Below, piece after piece: positions 23,192 to 34,879 of a stretch of 64,000 nucleotides of DNA. The stretch lies in contig QANY01005609.1 in NCBI GenBank assembly GCA_003255025.1, forward strand, positions 943,135 to 1,007,134, in the 5' to 3' direction. The stretch is from Datisca glomerata. Lineage: Eukaryota; Streptophyta; Magnoliopsida; Cucurbitales; Datiscaceae. Numbering within the stretch: position 1 is the first letter of the stretch; every line of letters begins with the position of its first letter. The translations under genes and the position numbers were made by a program. The notes under the pieces were generated by a model. The model was not told the DNA's origin, searched no databases, and saw nothing but the letters and a program-made list of their open reading frames with translations.

Positions 23192-25050
23192 TATGAAGAG
23201 ATTAGTTTTCCTTTAAGGATTCTTATTTAATTTTCATAGATTCTTCTAAAATTTCTTTGAGAAAGTTAGGATTGTTATGATGAAACTATTCGCATCGGTT
23301 GGAGATTGATATGACATGGAAAGGGAATCGAAAAATGGATAAAAACTCGCGTCCACGTAGAAGGTGATAGGATGGACAGGCTCGATATTTGGATCATAAC
23401 TTTCAGATCTGATATCTGATTGAGGTGATTCAAATTCATCTGGAAAGATAACTCAAAGACCCAGAATTGTGAGTTTCATAAAAGAAGACCAGATTCGGAT
23501 GTTTTCCTTGTCAAATTTGAGGCTGAATTCGACACATTGGGGAGTGACGAGAACTTTTCTATTTTTCTGGTTTGGTTCGTTGGAACGGGATCAACCTCGT
23601 GAGGTAGTGAGTGACGGTCGACTGTGGCCAGTGGGTGCAATCCACGGTGAGATCAAGGGTGTCAACCAGGGGTAGATAGTTCTGATGTCAGGAACGATCT
23701 CCGCCTAACTTGAAGATTGGTTTTACACTTTAAATTGAGATAGGGTAGGATTATGCAAGGCTAGGGTATATTTTAGATATTTATCTTTTATACCCTGATA
23801 TTTTATTTATTATATTATATACCTGGTATGCATAGATAATTTTATTTTATGCACATCACATTTAGATACCGTGTGGCTTTAGGTTTCTAAAAGGAGAAGC
23901 ATGTGTGATTGCATAATGAAGATAAAATTAAGCATAATCGATTAGAGTATAAAATGGCTAACCCTAGAAGCATGTTATTAATTTTATATAAATATAATTT
24001 TTAATTTTAATAATATCGCTAGATATTTAATTTGACGTAAATAAAATTGAAAGATTGTTAGAATTTAGATAACATTATATTAACTTAAATATAATACTAA
24101 TTGTGCATGCTTCTTTAATTGGAGTAGGTTGCTAAAGATTAGGTTGGCTAATTATCGAATGTCACTTAGTAACCCATAGTAATAAAAAACTCACATTATT
24201 TAAAAAATAAAGTGGGAGCGAGATTCTTAATCGAAACTCACGGTTTCTATTATTGGATCATAATAAGGTGCCAGGTTACCTCGTCTTCAATCTTGGAAGC
24301 TCTCTAAAGGAGGGTATCCGAAGTATCAGATATTAAAAAGTATGGTCTTCCTAATGATCAGCTTGATAAGTGAATAAATGAAAACGATCTGCCTAAGCAG
24401 GAGTTGTCCACTTGTCACAAGTCTAAGGGTGAAATAATGGTATACACTTGACTCATTTTTGTAGTATCTCGCCTAAGCGATTCTTACTACTTATTTCAAG
24501 AGACCAAAGATGAATGTTAGTTAATTGCTAGATATTAATACTAGATTAGTAAGATTACTATGTAATAATATCATATTGGTAATTAATTGGATTGGACTAT
24601 CCTACCTAATTTTTTTAAATGTGTGTTCTGCCTAAGCGTGCGTATGTATATGAGAGTCGGGATACCGTTGTGTACATTGCATGTTATTTTTTTGAGTTTT
24701 TTTTTTATTTTCATGATATGATGTATGCGTTAATTAGAATGTGTTTGTAATGATTGAGAATTTTATTATTTTTTTAGTAACTAAAATATTGTCCATGAGC
24801 CTGTTAGCGTCTTTATTGAAAATATTGTCGACATTAATGGATATTAACTAGGACTTTAATCTGATCATAAAAAGAAGCAAGTACACTCATAATTAATGCT
24901 ACTATAAACCTTTTTAGAGTTCCACTCAGGAGAATAAAATTAATATTGGCTATACAGATAGTTTGAATTTTAGCTCCATGTAACATTGTGTCATTATAAG
25001 GCAAATATGTTGGAACTATAGTAAATTCATTCTCCATGGAAGCTGATATA
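23192..25050 (+). other. Leader region of the Copia element
   Basis: No open gene was recognised. It lies between the 5' LTR and the first gag-like frames, and contains three spaced GCCTAAGC motifs (about 24392, 24471 and 24632). A long untranslated leader fits some plant Copia lineages. Confidence 0.4.
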
Positions 25051-25930
25051 ATTATTAATCTCCAGTAAGATGTCTGAAGGGTAATGTTGAACACTAAGAT
25101 GGCAATGAAAACTCTGGTTAATGACCATATCGTTATGGTTGGTGTTTTAAAAATGAGACAGAGATTCCTATAGCCGAAGTTGAAGGGGAAACCCAAGTCG
25201 ATTTAGTCTTGGATACCTAAGTGGATTCCTTAGATCGGTTCATGATTAAATTACAGCACATGCAGAAATGTTTAATCGGGTTGAACTGAATTAGGAACTC
25301 CAGATAGCTAAGTGAATCTTAAAGACACATATAGTGTTAAACGTGACCCAGTCATCTTCTTCTTTTGAGCTTAAGCTTAGCCTAGACAAGATGACAAATA
25401 TAAAGATTCTCTAAATAGAGTTTACTTAGATTAAGAAAGAGAGAGCAAGTATGAGAAGACTGGATAGAAGAAAACAAACTAATAGAATTTCTTAACTATA
25501 AAAAGCTAAAACATGCATCACATTAAGAAGTGATCAGTGATTGATTCTACTACGTCCTGACGTGTAGACTCTGAAATCACTAATCACATTCACAATTCTA
25601 TGTGAAGGTTCTAGGAAACTAGAAAACTAAATGAGAGTGATTGCATGTTGTTCTTTGGATAGAGGCGTATGCATTGTTTTTTGGATAGTACATTTATTTC
25701 TAATTTTTTTGTTGCATGATATAGAGTAAAATAACAGTATACATAGTACATTATAGGAGAGAAAAGTTTCAAGCCAACTATATGTCTATAACATATGTCA
25801 TGGTCATATTATCTAAGTATGATTCAAAGACTAGTAAGAGACAAGCTTCATTACTTTTAAATTTATAAAATCTTACAAGTAAGCGAATTTATTACCAATA
25901 AGTATATGACCAAAAGTCTTTTTTGAGACA
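25050..25930 (+). pseudogene. Copia gag and protease remnant
   Basis: Broken frames give MAMKTLVNDHIV and EVEGETQVDLVLDT, followed by DSLDRFMIKLQHMQKCL. These fit the C-terminal half of a UBN2-type Copia gag. A protease trace follows at about 25540-25620 with DSEITNHIHNSM, where the expected DSGATNH has lost its glycine. Stops occur every few dozen codons. The order fits the adjacent integrase. Confidence 0.55.
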
Positions 25931-25969
25931 AAATGACGTAGAGGTCTTTGCTTGAGTGGACAAGTGAAA

Positions 25970-26260
25970 GTCTAGGTGAGGGGTGGATATGGGTATAATG
26001 TCAATTTTATTGACGGGTATTCTAGATATGACTATGTTTATCTTATGCTTCTCGATTCTGAAACTTTTGAGAAATCAAATAGTTTAGAACCAAAGTCGAG
26101 AAGGCATTGGAGAGACAAACTATGTCTCTTTGATTTTACTGAAGAAGTAAATACCTCTTAATGACATTCACTGACTACAAGGTGAATATCAGGATTGTAT
26201 TCCAGTCTGCTACATCTGGGTCACCCAGAGAATAGTGTAACAGTAAGGAGTAATATTTTT
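25970..26260 (+). pseudogene. Copia integrase core fragment
   Basis: The frame at 25976-26161 has GGYGYNVNFIDGYSRYDYVYLM, which matches the RGG.EYF..F.DDYSR.G.VYLM block of Copia integrase, with one Asp of the DDYS motif changed to Gly. The C-terminal half is not readable beyond a short trace. Confidence 0.75.
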
Positions 26261-26979
26261 CTTTAACATGATGAGATCTATGTATAATTATTTAACTTGA
26301 CCTTTTTCTTTTTTAGGATTAGCTTTATAGATAACGTATTTTGAATCTAACATCATCTATGCCAGTTCCTAAAACACCACAAGAATTATGAAATGTTCGT
26401 AAACCTATTTTGCGTAACCTTCATATATGTGGATGTCTAACACACGTGCTAAAAGAGAATGTTGTCAAGCTAGATTGTAGATCAAAATAAAATATAACTA
26501 TAGGCTATGTAAAAAGGAACGTGGGTTATTTGTTTTTATAGTACCAAGGATAAGAAGTGTTTGTAAGTATAAACATTGTATTCTTGGAAGAAGATTATGT
26601 TTCAAAAAGGAATATCTAGACGCAACACAAACTTAGAAAAAGTTTCCAACAGTACGTGTGTCATGCAATCTAGTTTGATAATAGATAAGTCCAAAAGTTA
26701 GTGAGTATCCAGTTAGTCAAGAGAATAAGAATGAAATACTTCATAGTAATATAAAACATTTTTGTAATGGGAGCGTTTCTCATTCATATGAGAAGTAAAT
26801 GTTCCTAGGAGAGTATGATATGGTAATATTGATGGAACATAAGATAGATCTCAATCACTGCATTGTAGTGGGAGGAAATCACAACCAATTGAAAGATTCA
26901 TGTTCTAGTGAGAGACTTTTGAGTCCATCTCAGAGGAGCATGACTCAAATCCCAGAAATTGCATAGAGGTTATAAATGA

Positions 26980-28100
26980 TGCAAAGTAAATCATTGGCTT
27001 CAAGCAATGAAATCTGAAAATGATTCCATTAATTTTAATGGAGTATGGAAGCTTGTAGAAGCTCCTAAAGAATTGGGTGTTGAAGATTTACAAGCGGAAT
27101 CGATAAATAGATGCAAGGTCAAGATCTTCAAGGCTAGACTTAGTGACAAATGGCATACTTATAGAGAGGATATTGAGTATAGAAGATCATTTCACTAATA
27201 GCCATGATCATGACTATAAAGATATTGTATCATTTACAGCTCATCTCTTTTACGAGTTTTTTGGTAAATGGATGTCAAGAACGCTATCTTGTATGGCGAT
27301 CTTGAAATGAATATCTTTATGTCTCAATTTTTGGATTTGTCACTAAAGGCCAGGAATTATGATATACATGTTGCATTAGTCCAGTTGTAGACTTAAGCAT
27401 GCATTAAAGACTTAGAACATTATGTTGATCATGTAATCAAGTTTTGATTTTGATCAAAATCATAATGAGGCATGTCAGTACAAGAGAAAGGAAGGAAACA
27501 TAATGATTTTCTTGGTGTTTTATGTAGATGTCATTTCGTCATAAAGAATTATATAGAATAAAATGTCACCGATTAAAACTACGTTTGTCTGAATTTATGA
27601 TGTTAAAGACTTTGAAAAAGTGGTCTTCATTCTAAGAATTAACATTTTTCGAGACTTAAATACAGAATGATGTACTTATTTTGAACTGTGTAGACAATAA
27701 TATGTTGTGTAGGTGTACAATGATGGATTCCAAGAAAGGGCTTGTTACTCTTTTAGGTTTGAAACCTATATATCTTGTTAGTGTCTTATAACATATGATG
27801 AAATATATAACATGAAGACAGTTATCTTGTTTTCGGTAATAGGAAGTCTTAAGTGTGTTATATTGTACACTTGATGTATATTTCGCAGTAGGCTTAGTTA
27901 GCAGATATCAGTTAAATCCTAGAGGATTTCACTGGATAGTTGCGAAGCATATACTCAATTATCTTAGGAGAACGAGAGATTATGTGCTTGTCTATCATGG
28001 TGAGAATCCCATACCAGTTCAACATATGGATTAAGATTTTCAATTAGATTACTTCAGCGGTAGAACCTAGTAGACCAGTTTACGAAGACTTTAGCCACAT
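26980..28100 (+). pseudogene. Copia reverse transcriptase and RNase H remnant
   Basis: RT opens with WLQAMKSENDSINFNGVWKL and VEAPKE (26995-27070), then KARLSDKWHTYREDIEYRRS and MDVKNAILYGDLEMNIFMSQ (about 27270-27330). The catalytic motif is diverged: FLVFYVDVISS at about 27511-27540 stands for the usual YVDD. RNase H follows with VSRYQLNPRGFHW, AKHILNYLRRTRDYVLVYHG and DYFSGRT (about 27890-28070), broken by stops and frame changes. It cannot be active. It is the coding end just before the polypurine tract at 28163-28173. Confidence 0.8.
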
Positions 28101-28162
28101 AATTCTTTGAGTCACATGTAGAGAACATGAGGGTAAAGCTGGTTGTAAATGTGTTTTAAGGC

Positions 28163-28173
28163 AAGTGGGAGAT
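28163..28173 (+). other. Polypurine tract of the Copia element
   Basis: AAGTGGGAGAT lies directly before the 3' LTR start TGTTAAAATTGTG. It is identical to the tract of the first Copia element at 3709-3719. Confidence 0.8.
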
Positions 28174-28962
28174 TGTTAAAATTGTGCCCTAAAAGCACTG
28201 AAATTCTATTATATTATATTATCGATACATTTAACTCTGATTAATAATAAATAGTTTATTCTTATATAATGTGAAATACATTCTTGTAAAAGGTCTACAA
28301 GTATAATAGTACTTGATTTATAGGTCCTATGGAGTTTAACTCATGGGAACAAAGTATTTAACCAAGAGTCATTTATAACTTGTGAATACTTAATTTCACA
28401 GTCTAGTGAAGCTGGACGCTTTACAAAGAGAAGATTGTAGTAATTAACTCTATTATGTAAAGTGGCTTACCTTGGTCACTAGGTAAAGTATCTAGTTGAT
28501 GCACTAGTATATTTGGAATGCATTGAAAGGACTAATGAGTTTGATTTTCAGCAAAGTACTATCCAATAAAAATCATGACTCATTGCTATTATTTTATGTA
28601 TGCTCTCAATTTTGAGAGAGTTATGAACTCATATTTAATAACTTAGTTGTTTTGATCTACTAAGAAGTAGACTCTATGAGTCACCATATTACGTGTGTTG
28701 GATGACTAGGTTATTATATACTGAGTCCATAGATTCTCAATAACAGAATCCATAGACACTTTTAATTAAGTAACACAGTACCTCTTAGATAATTCATATA
28801 TGTGGTCATAGTAAACTAAGCGCTTAGTATATCTCGTGGAGTACTAGAGATTTGATAATTTTACTTGAGTCATCAAGTATGAAAATTATCATAGCTGACC
28901 AGTAATATGAATTTAGAACCTAAAGATATAAAGATGTGTATAAATATTAGGTGGATAGTAAT

Positions 28963-30930
28963 TGTAGATACCGTATTTTATCCGGCCTAATACATGAAAT
29001 ATACATGCTTTATATTTTGGCTCTTTTAATAATCCAAGACTATATGTATAATGTGAAAACTAATCCAATACTAAAATAATAAAAGTGGTTCAAAGACTAA
29101 AAAGTAAAAATTGAAAAAAGAGGACTAAAAAATAAAGATTGAAAAAAATACTAAAAGTAAAAAAGGGCAAACCCTAGTTTTGCCTATAAATAGGAATGAA
29201 GTCTTCACTTAAAAAGAGGTCTTTTGGGGAGTAAAAAAAAGGGGGGAAATCATTTTTTAGAGTGAGAAAGAGAGGGGTTGGAAAGAGAGGTGATTTTAGA
29301 GAGGGAAGAGGTTCTACACTTCTATTGTCTTCATCTTCTTTCATTTCTTTTTCTCAAGGTAGCTTAATTGTTTGGTACATTTGTTCATAGTATATTTTGT
29401 TCATCTCTCTTCTTCATATGAATGTAGTTGATATCTTTTGTATTTTTTTTATATACATAAGTAGATTGTTCATTCCCTATCATTTCTCCTCATTTAAATC
29501 TTAACATTTTAATTTTATGCTTTGATGATTTCTTTACAAGTTGGACATTGAGATGTCTTTGTCATCAACTTAATTAATGAGGATGATGATAAAGTTTTGA
29601 GGGGTGGAGAAATTAACCAAATGTGAATCAACCCTTTTAATGGGTTGAAAGTGTACATTTGATGCAAAGATCCCCTATGATAATTTTCTCACACATAACA
29701 ATGCATAAAATAGAGAGTAAAATCTCTATACAAGATTATGCAAATATCTAAGTTGTGAAACTTTTAATTTTCCTACAAAGTTTTTTTTTATTATGTCCAT
29801 CATTTTGTGAGACTTGTTTGAACTAATTATCATCCATGATCATCCCCTTTGCTATTTGATTAGCAATGACTAATGAGGGAAGGAAAGAAAAATGGCAATT
29901 AGTGGACTAAGTAGTAAAAAAAAGACATATTTATGTTAAAGAAATATATTATTTATTTTTCATTTTATTTATTTAATAATATTATTATTATTACTATTAT
30001 ATTATATTATAATATATAATATTATAAAAAAAATAAAAAAAATTATGTATATATATATATATACACTGCAACAGCGGAAACTTTCCTCTGTTGCACCATG
30101 TTTTTGGTTTTTTTTTGTTTTGTTTTTTTACATAATTTAGTTTTTTTTACTTTATTCTTGCATTTTTAATTTCAACATTTTATGTTTTCTATAATTTGAC
30201 ATCCTATAACTTATCTCTATTCTTTTACTTCCATTTTGTTGTAATTATTAACATTAATTTTCTTTACATGTTTATTTATTTAGCATTTTTGCATCGTCAT
30301 GCTTATAATACGATTCTTGCATTATTCCCTTATTATTATGGTTAATGTTCATGTATGCGCGGATTATAATTTTAATAATTAGGTTTAGATTTTGTTACTT
30401 CTATTATTTAATTTTCACTAAAAAAGGCCGACGATGGACTTTGAGATTTTGGGATACCAAACTTCTCGAACTACTGAGGTGAGGAGCTATTCTTGGGATA
30501 CCGAGAATAGCTCTAATAATGCTTTGTTTAAAATGGATATGAGAATACAAAAAAAAAGTAATTTTTTTTCAATGGTCTTTGAGCCATCCATTAAAAGTAA
30601 CTTATTTTGTTCATTTCTATGATACAAAATTCCTCAAATGGGACATTCAAAAATAAATCTCTTTAACCTTTGCATTAAAATAAAAAATGGATAGCATTTG
30701 ATCAAATTTGGTAACCATTTTACAATGGGTGTTGTGTGGTGCTAATACATTCCCCACACACAAACGACTCCCGAACCAACTTTGAGTTTTCGTAGACCAA
30801 AAAATTTTCATCTTAAAATTGGGTGACCAATCACACCCTAAAATGATTGGTGCGACCCTAAATTTCTTTTTTCTAAAACAAAAATGAATTTTTTTTAATC
30901 GCCGCTCCGCGTCGCACGCACGTTGTGACA
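28963..30930 (+). mobile_element. Nested 1968-bp solo LTR
   Basis: It begins TGTAGATACCGTATTTTATC and ends CACGTTGTGACA, flanked by GTAAT at 28958-28962 and 30931-30935. The unbroken target is visible in the solo LTR at 19569-21132. No internal retroelement coding or primer sites lie inside, so it is a solo LTR. The start recurs at 63917-64000. The TGTAGATACC start and the length suggest a Gypsy family, which I cannot name. A 62-codon frame at 30434-30622 has no known domain. Confidence 0.9.
29185..29192 (+). promoter_or_regulatory. TATA box of the nested LTR
   Basis: TATAAATA, in the context CCTATAAATAGG, lies before a purine-rich stretch that would be the start of the LTR transcript. It is a strong match to a plant TATA box. 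Confidence 0.55.
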
Positions 30931-31714
30931 GTAATTAACCTAATTATATACGGTATTATATTGTGGAGGGGCATTACATAATGAATAATAGGTCAATGAT
31001 AGTTACATCGAGTAATATAAAATATACTTGAAGTTCAATTACGATTTTATAGTGGAGTTAATCATAATTAGTAATTAATAATTTCGATTATGGATTTAAT
31101 CGCTATAGTTTATTAATTATGCAGCCAAACGTACTTTTATCCTTATGGTCCCCTTACTAGCTTTGAATTTGGGTTACGTTGCATTGAGACTTGTTTGATC
31201 AACAAGTGATTTAAGGTGGATACCCTATAGTTAACCAATTGATCTTAAAAGTGACTCAGTTTTTTATCTAAAAAGACCAAAGATTAATTAAAATTTATTT
31301 ATTTAATTAATTAAATTTATGAAAAAAAAATAATAAAACAACAAATGGTTGGAAATGAAATTCTCAACCGTTGTAGTTTTTTTGAATGGATATCAAACCC
31401 ATTTATAATGGGTTGTTAAGTTATATAACTTCTTCAAAAACACTTTTTTGTCTGAGTAGAAGAAGAAAATGATATTCATGGCCGAACTCTTTGGTTTTGA
31501 GAAAAAAGATGAGTTAATTTTTTATTTAATTTTATTCGAGTGGTCAACCGTTCTTGATTTTGATTGACGGTTCGAGAAATAATAAGAAGGCTATTAGGTT
31601 TCATTTTTTATCATCATACTTGAATATATATTTTTTCTAATCCATTTTTAAATATGTTATTTTTCAAATAATTTCAAGATTCTATATTTTCCGTTGCGTT
31701 ATTCTTTCATATAT

Positions 31715-33209
31715 ATATATATATATTAAAGAGAGGGAGCATATAATTGATGAGAACTCGAGAAAGTATACGAGATTATATATTTTTTATAAGTTTTTTT
31801 GAACGAATATATTTGTTATAAGTTGAGGTGGCAAGAAATGCGATTATTACCTACTAAAAGCAAAAGAAGTTGAAATATATCATTGGCGTAATGAAAGGGA
31901 ATATATACGTAACTTGCCCCAGCAGTTTCCATATTTTTATAGACAGCAGGTTGTTGAAAAAATTGAAAAATAAATGCTAAAGGGCGTTTTATTATATGCA
32001 AAGGAAGTTGAAAAATCACATTTTCTCTAATTAATGAAATGTAAGAATTGTACTTAATGAGACATTTAGTCTTTGAAAGAGTTAATAAGAAAGAAATCTA
32101 TTATATACGAAAAAAATACTAATTACTATTTGCATATTTAACAGTTTTATTTTATTTAAAAAACACATGAAGCATTTAAATATGTATAAATTGAATAATA
32201 ATTACAAATGATACATGGCACAAAGTTGGCATGGACACATGACATCATGAGAGACATCTATACCCAATTTTATATACATAACATTCAATGAACCCAATTA
32301 AAAAAGTCTTTCAAGAAGGTGTTACTATGGATGTAATTTAGAAACCGTAAAAATATTATTGACATTCATGCATCTAATTATTTGAAGAAAAAATATTAAA
32401 TGTAAATTGGAATACCAATAGTAGATTGTCATTCGGAGTATAGAAGGTCTTTTTAAAAAATTTAAAAAAATAGGTGCACAAAATTATCTAGAAATAATTT
32501 TCATTTATTTGTGACTTTTAATATATTATAGATTATAGATTTAATAATAATTAATAAAAAATTATTAAAATAAATCTAAACAAAATAAGTATATAGGGAC
32601 ATGAGGTTTTTTTAGTGTTACGTGTAAGTAGTGGGTGTAGTTTTCCAAATCGTCCCTTTAGAAAGAATTTTTAAAAGATCTATAGGATTACAGCCAAATT
32701 GATTAACACATCGAACTCTTTGAAGTCGAAGCTATGGAAAAGGAAAACAAATAGAGGTAAACGACTATACCATCAAAAGAATTCTTCCCTGGGAAGTGTA
32801 GATGACATATAAAGAACGCATAGATGTAGAGAGAGACATGGAATGAGCGAGAAAAGATAAAAGGCGAGATTTCTAATTCTAACAAGCAAGAACCAAACAT
32901 AAGATCTCTTATCTTATGGTCGTTGATGTGTTACTTAACAATTAACAGCCGGAATGATCATATTCAACTTTTTAATTAATTTTTAATATGTTGTTATTAT
33001 ATTGTTATAAAATAAATTACTAACAACTAAAATAAATAAATTTTTTAATTACTAAGTGAACGAATTAAAATAGAATAATTGACATACTAATTATAATAAA
33101 TTATTCAATTCTATATATTTTTATTAAAATAGTTAAAGTTACTAAATGAAATAAAAAAAATTATAGTTATTGGGTAAAATAACTTAGTGATAATAAAATT
33201 AAAAGAAAA
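31715..33209. other. AT-rich spacer
   Basis: No gene was recognised. A TA microsatellite opens it (31709-31728). A block at about 32655-32735 (TTAGAAAGAATT... then CATCGAACTCTTTGAAG) resembles 34421-34485, on the other side of the inverted-repeat element. Confidence 0.45.
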
Positions 33210-34350
33210 ATACGTTTAGGGTGCCCTAACTTTTTTTAATGTCTCTATGTGGTCCTATAACTTTTAAACTAAACATTTTAGTCATATAACTTTAAAAAAC
33301 GTTTTTATATGATCTTAATATCCAACACCATAAAAATTTTGTTAAAATTTGCTTATGTCAGCAACGATTTGGTGATGACGATACATATGACAATGTTCTA
33401 ACTATAAACTTATCGTTTGGAGTTTAAGGGGAATAGGATCACTAACCTATTCCTAACCCCACTTCACTTACAAGTGAAAATATAATAAAGCAAAATAAAA
33501 TAAGAGTAATTGGACAATTTTTCTTAACACAATTTAAGGGGAAAATTGTATTGATCTGAACAAAGAAAGAAGAAGGGAAATGATCAGTTGGACCATTTAT
33601 TATCATTCCTTGCGAAGACGGAAGATCAATCCCTGCTTTCTTGGCGACAACATCAAGTCCATTCTTTACAAATCATTTTCCAGCTTCCCACAAAACCTTC
33701 TTGTATTGATTCTATTGAAGGTTCACCAATTGCAACTTCTTGGTCTTGTGGTTTGAGAATAAAACTTAAGTTTGCCTTGTTTTCTTTCTTTCCAGTAAAA
33801 GGACAAACTCTACATGAACATAAAACACCAATAATACTTACCAGATACACAATTGTGCAAAAAGATTTACAAGTTTCTGACCTATTGTGCAGGTAAAACT
33901 AACTAAATCCGAATGAAAAATAGTTAATTTGTAATTCAAAAAATTTAGGAAGCAAATTGTGACGAAAACGCATATATGAGTCGATTGTACATAATGAATG
34001 AGAGAAAATGCAGAGAAACTATTCAACAATATGACAAACAATAAAAAAGTGAAAAGGTTTATGTGAAAGTGAGAGGGTTAAGAGAAACAAAAACTGAGAA
34101 TGGGTTAGTGATGCTATTCCCTTTTATGTCTAAACAGTGAGTTTGGACATTGGACACATTGTCGTTTGAGTCATTGTCCAATCAGCGATGAGTCAGAATG
34201 TCATAATCATCTAGTCACCATTCACGTCATCAAATTTAACAGACTATTTTACGGTATTAGATGTTAGGACCACAAAAAAGTTTTTTAGAGTTAGAAAACT
34301 AAAAGTGTTCAGTTTAAAAAAAATTATACAGGCATGCGAGATTTCTACCT
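33210..34350. mobile_element. Inverted-repeat DNA element, possibly Mutator-like
   Basis: The left end (about 33240-33365) and the reverse complement of the right end (about 34205-34335) share a run of related blocks: TTTTAAACT(A/G)AACA, TTTTAG, CTTTAAAAAAC-like, then a block near CCAACACCATAAAA / CATCTAATACCGTAAAA. These are long, diverged terminal inverted repeats around about 850 bp of unique DNA. Exact ends and target duplications were not found. Long terminal repeats with a unique filler resemble Mutator-like or Pack-MULE elements. Confidence 0.5.
33655..33810 (-). pseudogene. Possible captured exon of unknown gene
   Basis: On the minus strand a consensus acceptor (TTCATGTAG) at about 33811 opens a frame with VCPFTGKKENKANLSFIL and KPQDQEVAIGEPSIESIQEG, ending in CKEWT and a stop. 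A donor GTAAGT lies 32 bp upstream of the acceptor, too close for a normal plant intron. The composition is protein-like, but I do not recognise the family. It lies within the inverted-repeat element, so it could be a captured gene piece. The opposite strand also has an open frame (33588-33896), so the coding strand is uncertain. Confidence 0.3.
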
Positions 34351-34607
34351 TTTTGGTAGATAATAGATCTCTTAACGTTATATGAAAGTAGCCATTGTGC
34401 TATTTAAAATTTCCTATCTAGAAAGAATCTTGAATAGTCGATGTGTTGCACAACCAAATAAATTCCCATCGAACTCTTTGAAGACTAAAGTAATAAAATC
34501 AGACAGTTGAATAATTTTACACCTAAAACAAAATCACAATGCAATGAGGAATAAAGAAGGGAAAAACAACTAAAATGGACAACAGGGAAGCTTACTTACT
34601 CATCACC

Positions 34608-34826
34608 GTTGACCATTACACTACGTCTGCATGGCCCATTAACTAGGAAATTAAATAACTGACACAACAGACTCATACAGTTAAGAAAACAAACTATCAA
34701 ACAAAGGGACCACGTGGCCTATTACATGGCCAGTCAAACAAAGAACCCAAACACTGAAATCAAAATGACATAGTTTGAAACAACCGGACAATACATCAAA
34801 TAATATGGACTTCGAACCCTAGCTCA
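34608..34826 (-). repeat. Shared 220-bp repeat, left copy (possible LTR part)
   Basis: It starts TTGACCATTACACTACG and ends CGAACCCTAGCTCA. A similar block lies at 47812-48034 in the same direction. On the minus strand it starts TGAGCTAGGGTTCG just downstream of the chromovirus-like pol and a purine-rich tract (AAGGGGAG), so it may be part of that element's 3' LTR. Confidence 0.55.
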
Positions 34827-34879
34827 TAAAAAACTCCCCTTATTAGAAAACCTTGTCCTTAAGATAAGGAAAATGGCGC

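Larger units (their letters stand above)
22662..31709 (+). mobile_element. Copia retrotransposon with nested solo LTR
   Basis: It is bounded by a shortened 5' LTR (22662-23191) and a 3' LTR (28174-31709) with TATAT on both outer sides (22657-22661 and 31710-31714). Forward order: leader, gag, protease, integrase, RT, RNase H, polypurine tract. This order is that of Ty1/Copia. The right TATAT lies in a TA run, so that match alone is weak, but the LTR identity and polypurine tract are clear. Stops occur throughout the coding part, and the 3' LTR is split by a younger solo LTR at 28963-30930. Confidence 0.88.
28174..31709 (+). repeat. 3' LTR split by a nested LTR
   Basis: It begins TGTTAAAATTGTGCCC and ends CGTTATTCTTTCA. 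Taking out 28963-30930 and one GTAAT leaves about 1563 bp, which aligns along its length with the solo LTR at 19569-21132 (opposite strand). Confidence 0.9.
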
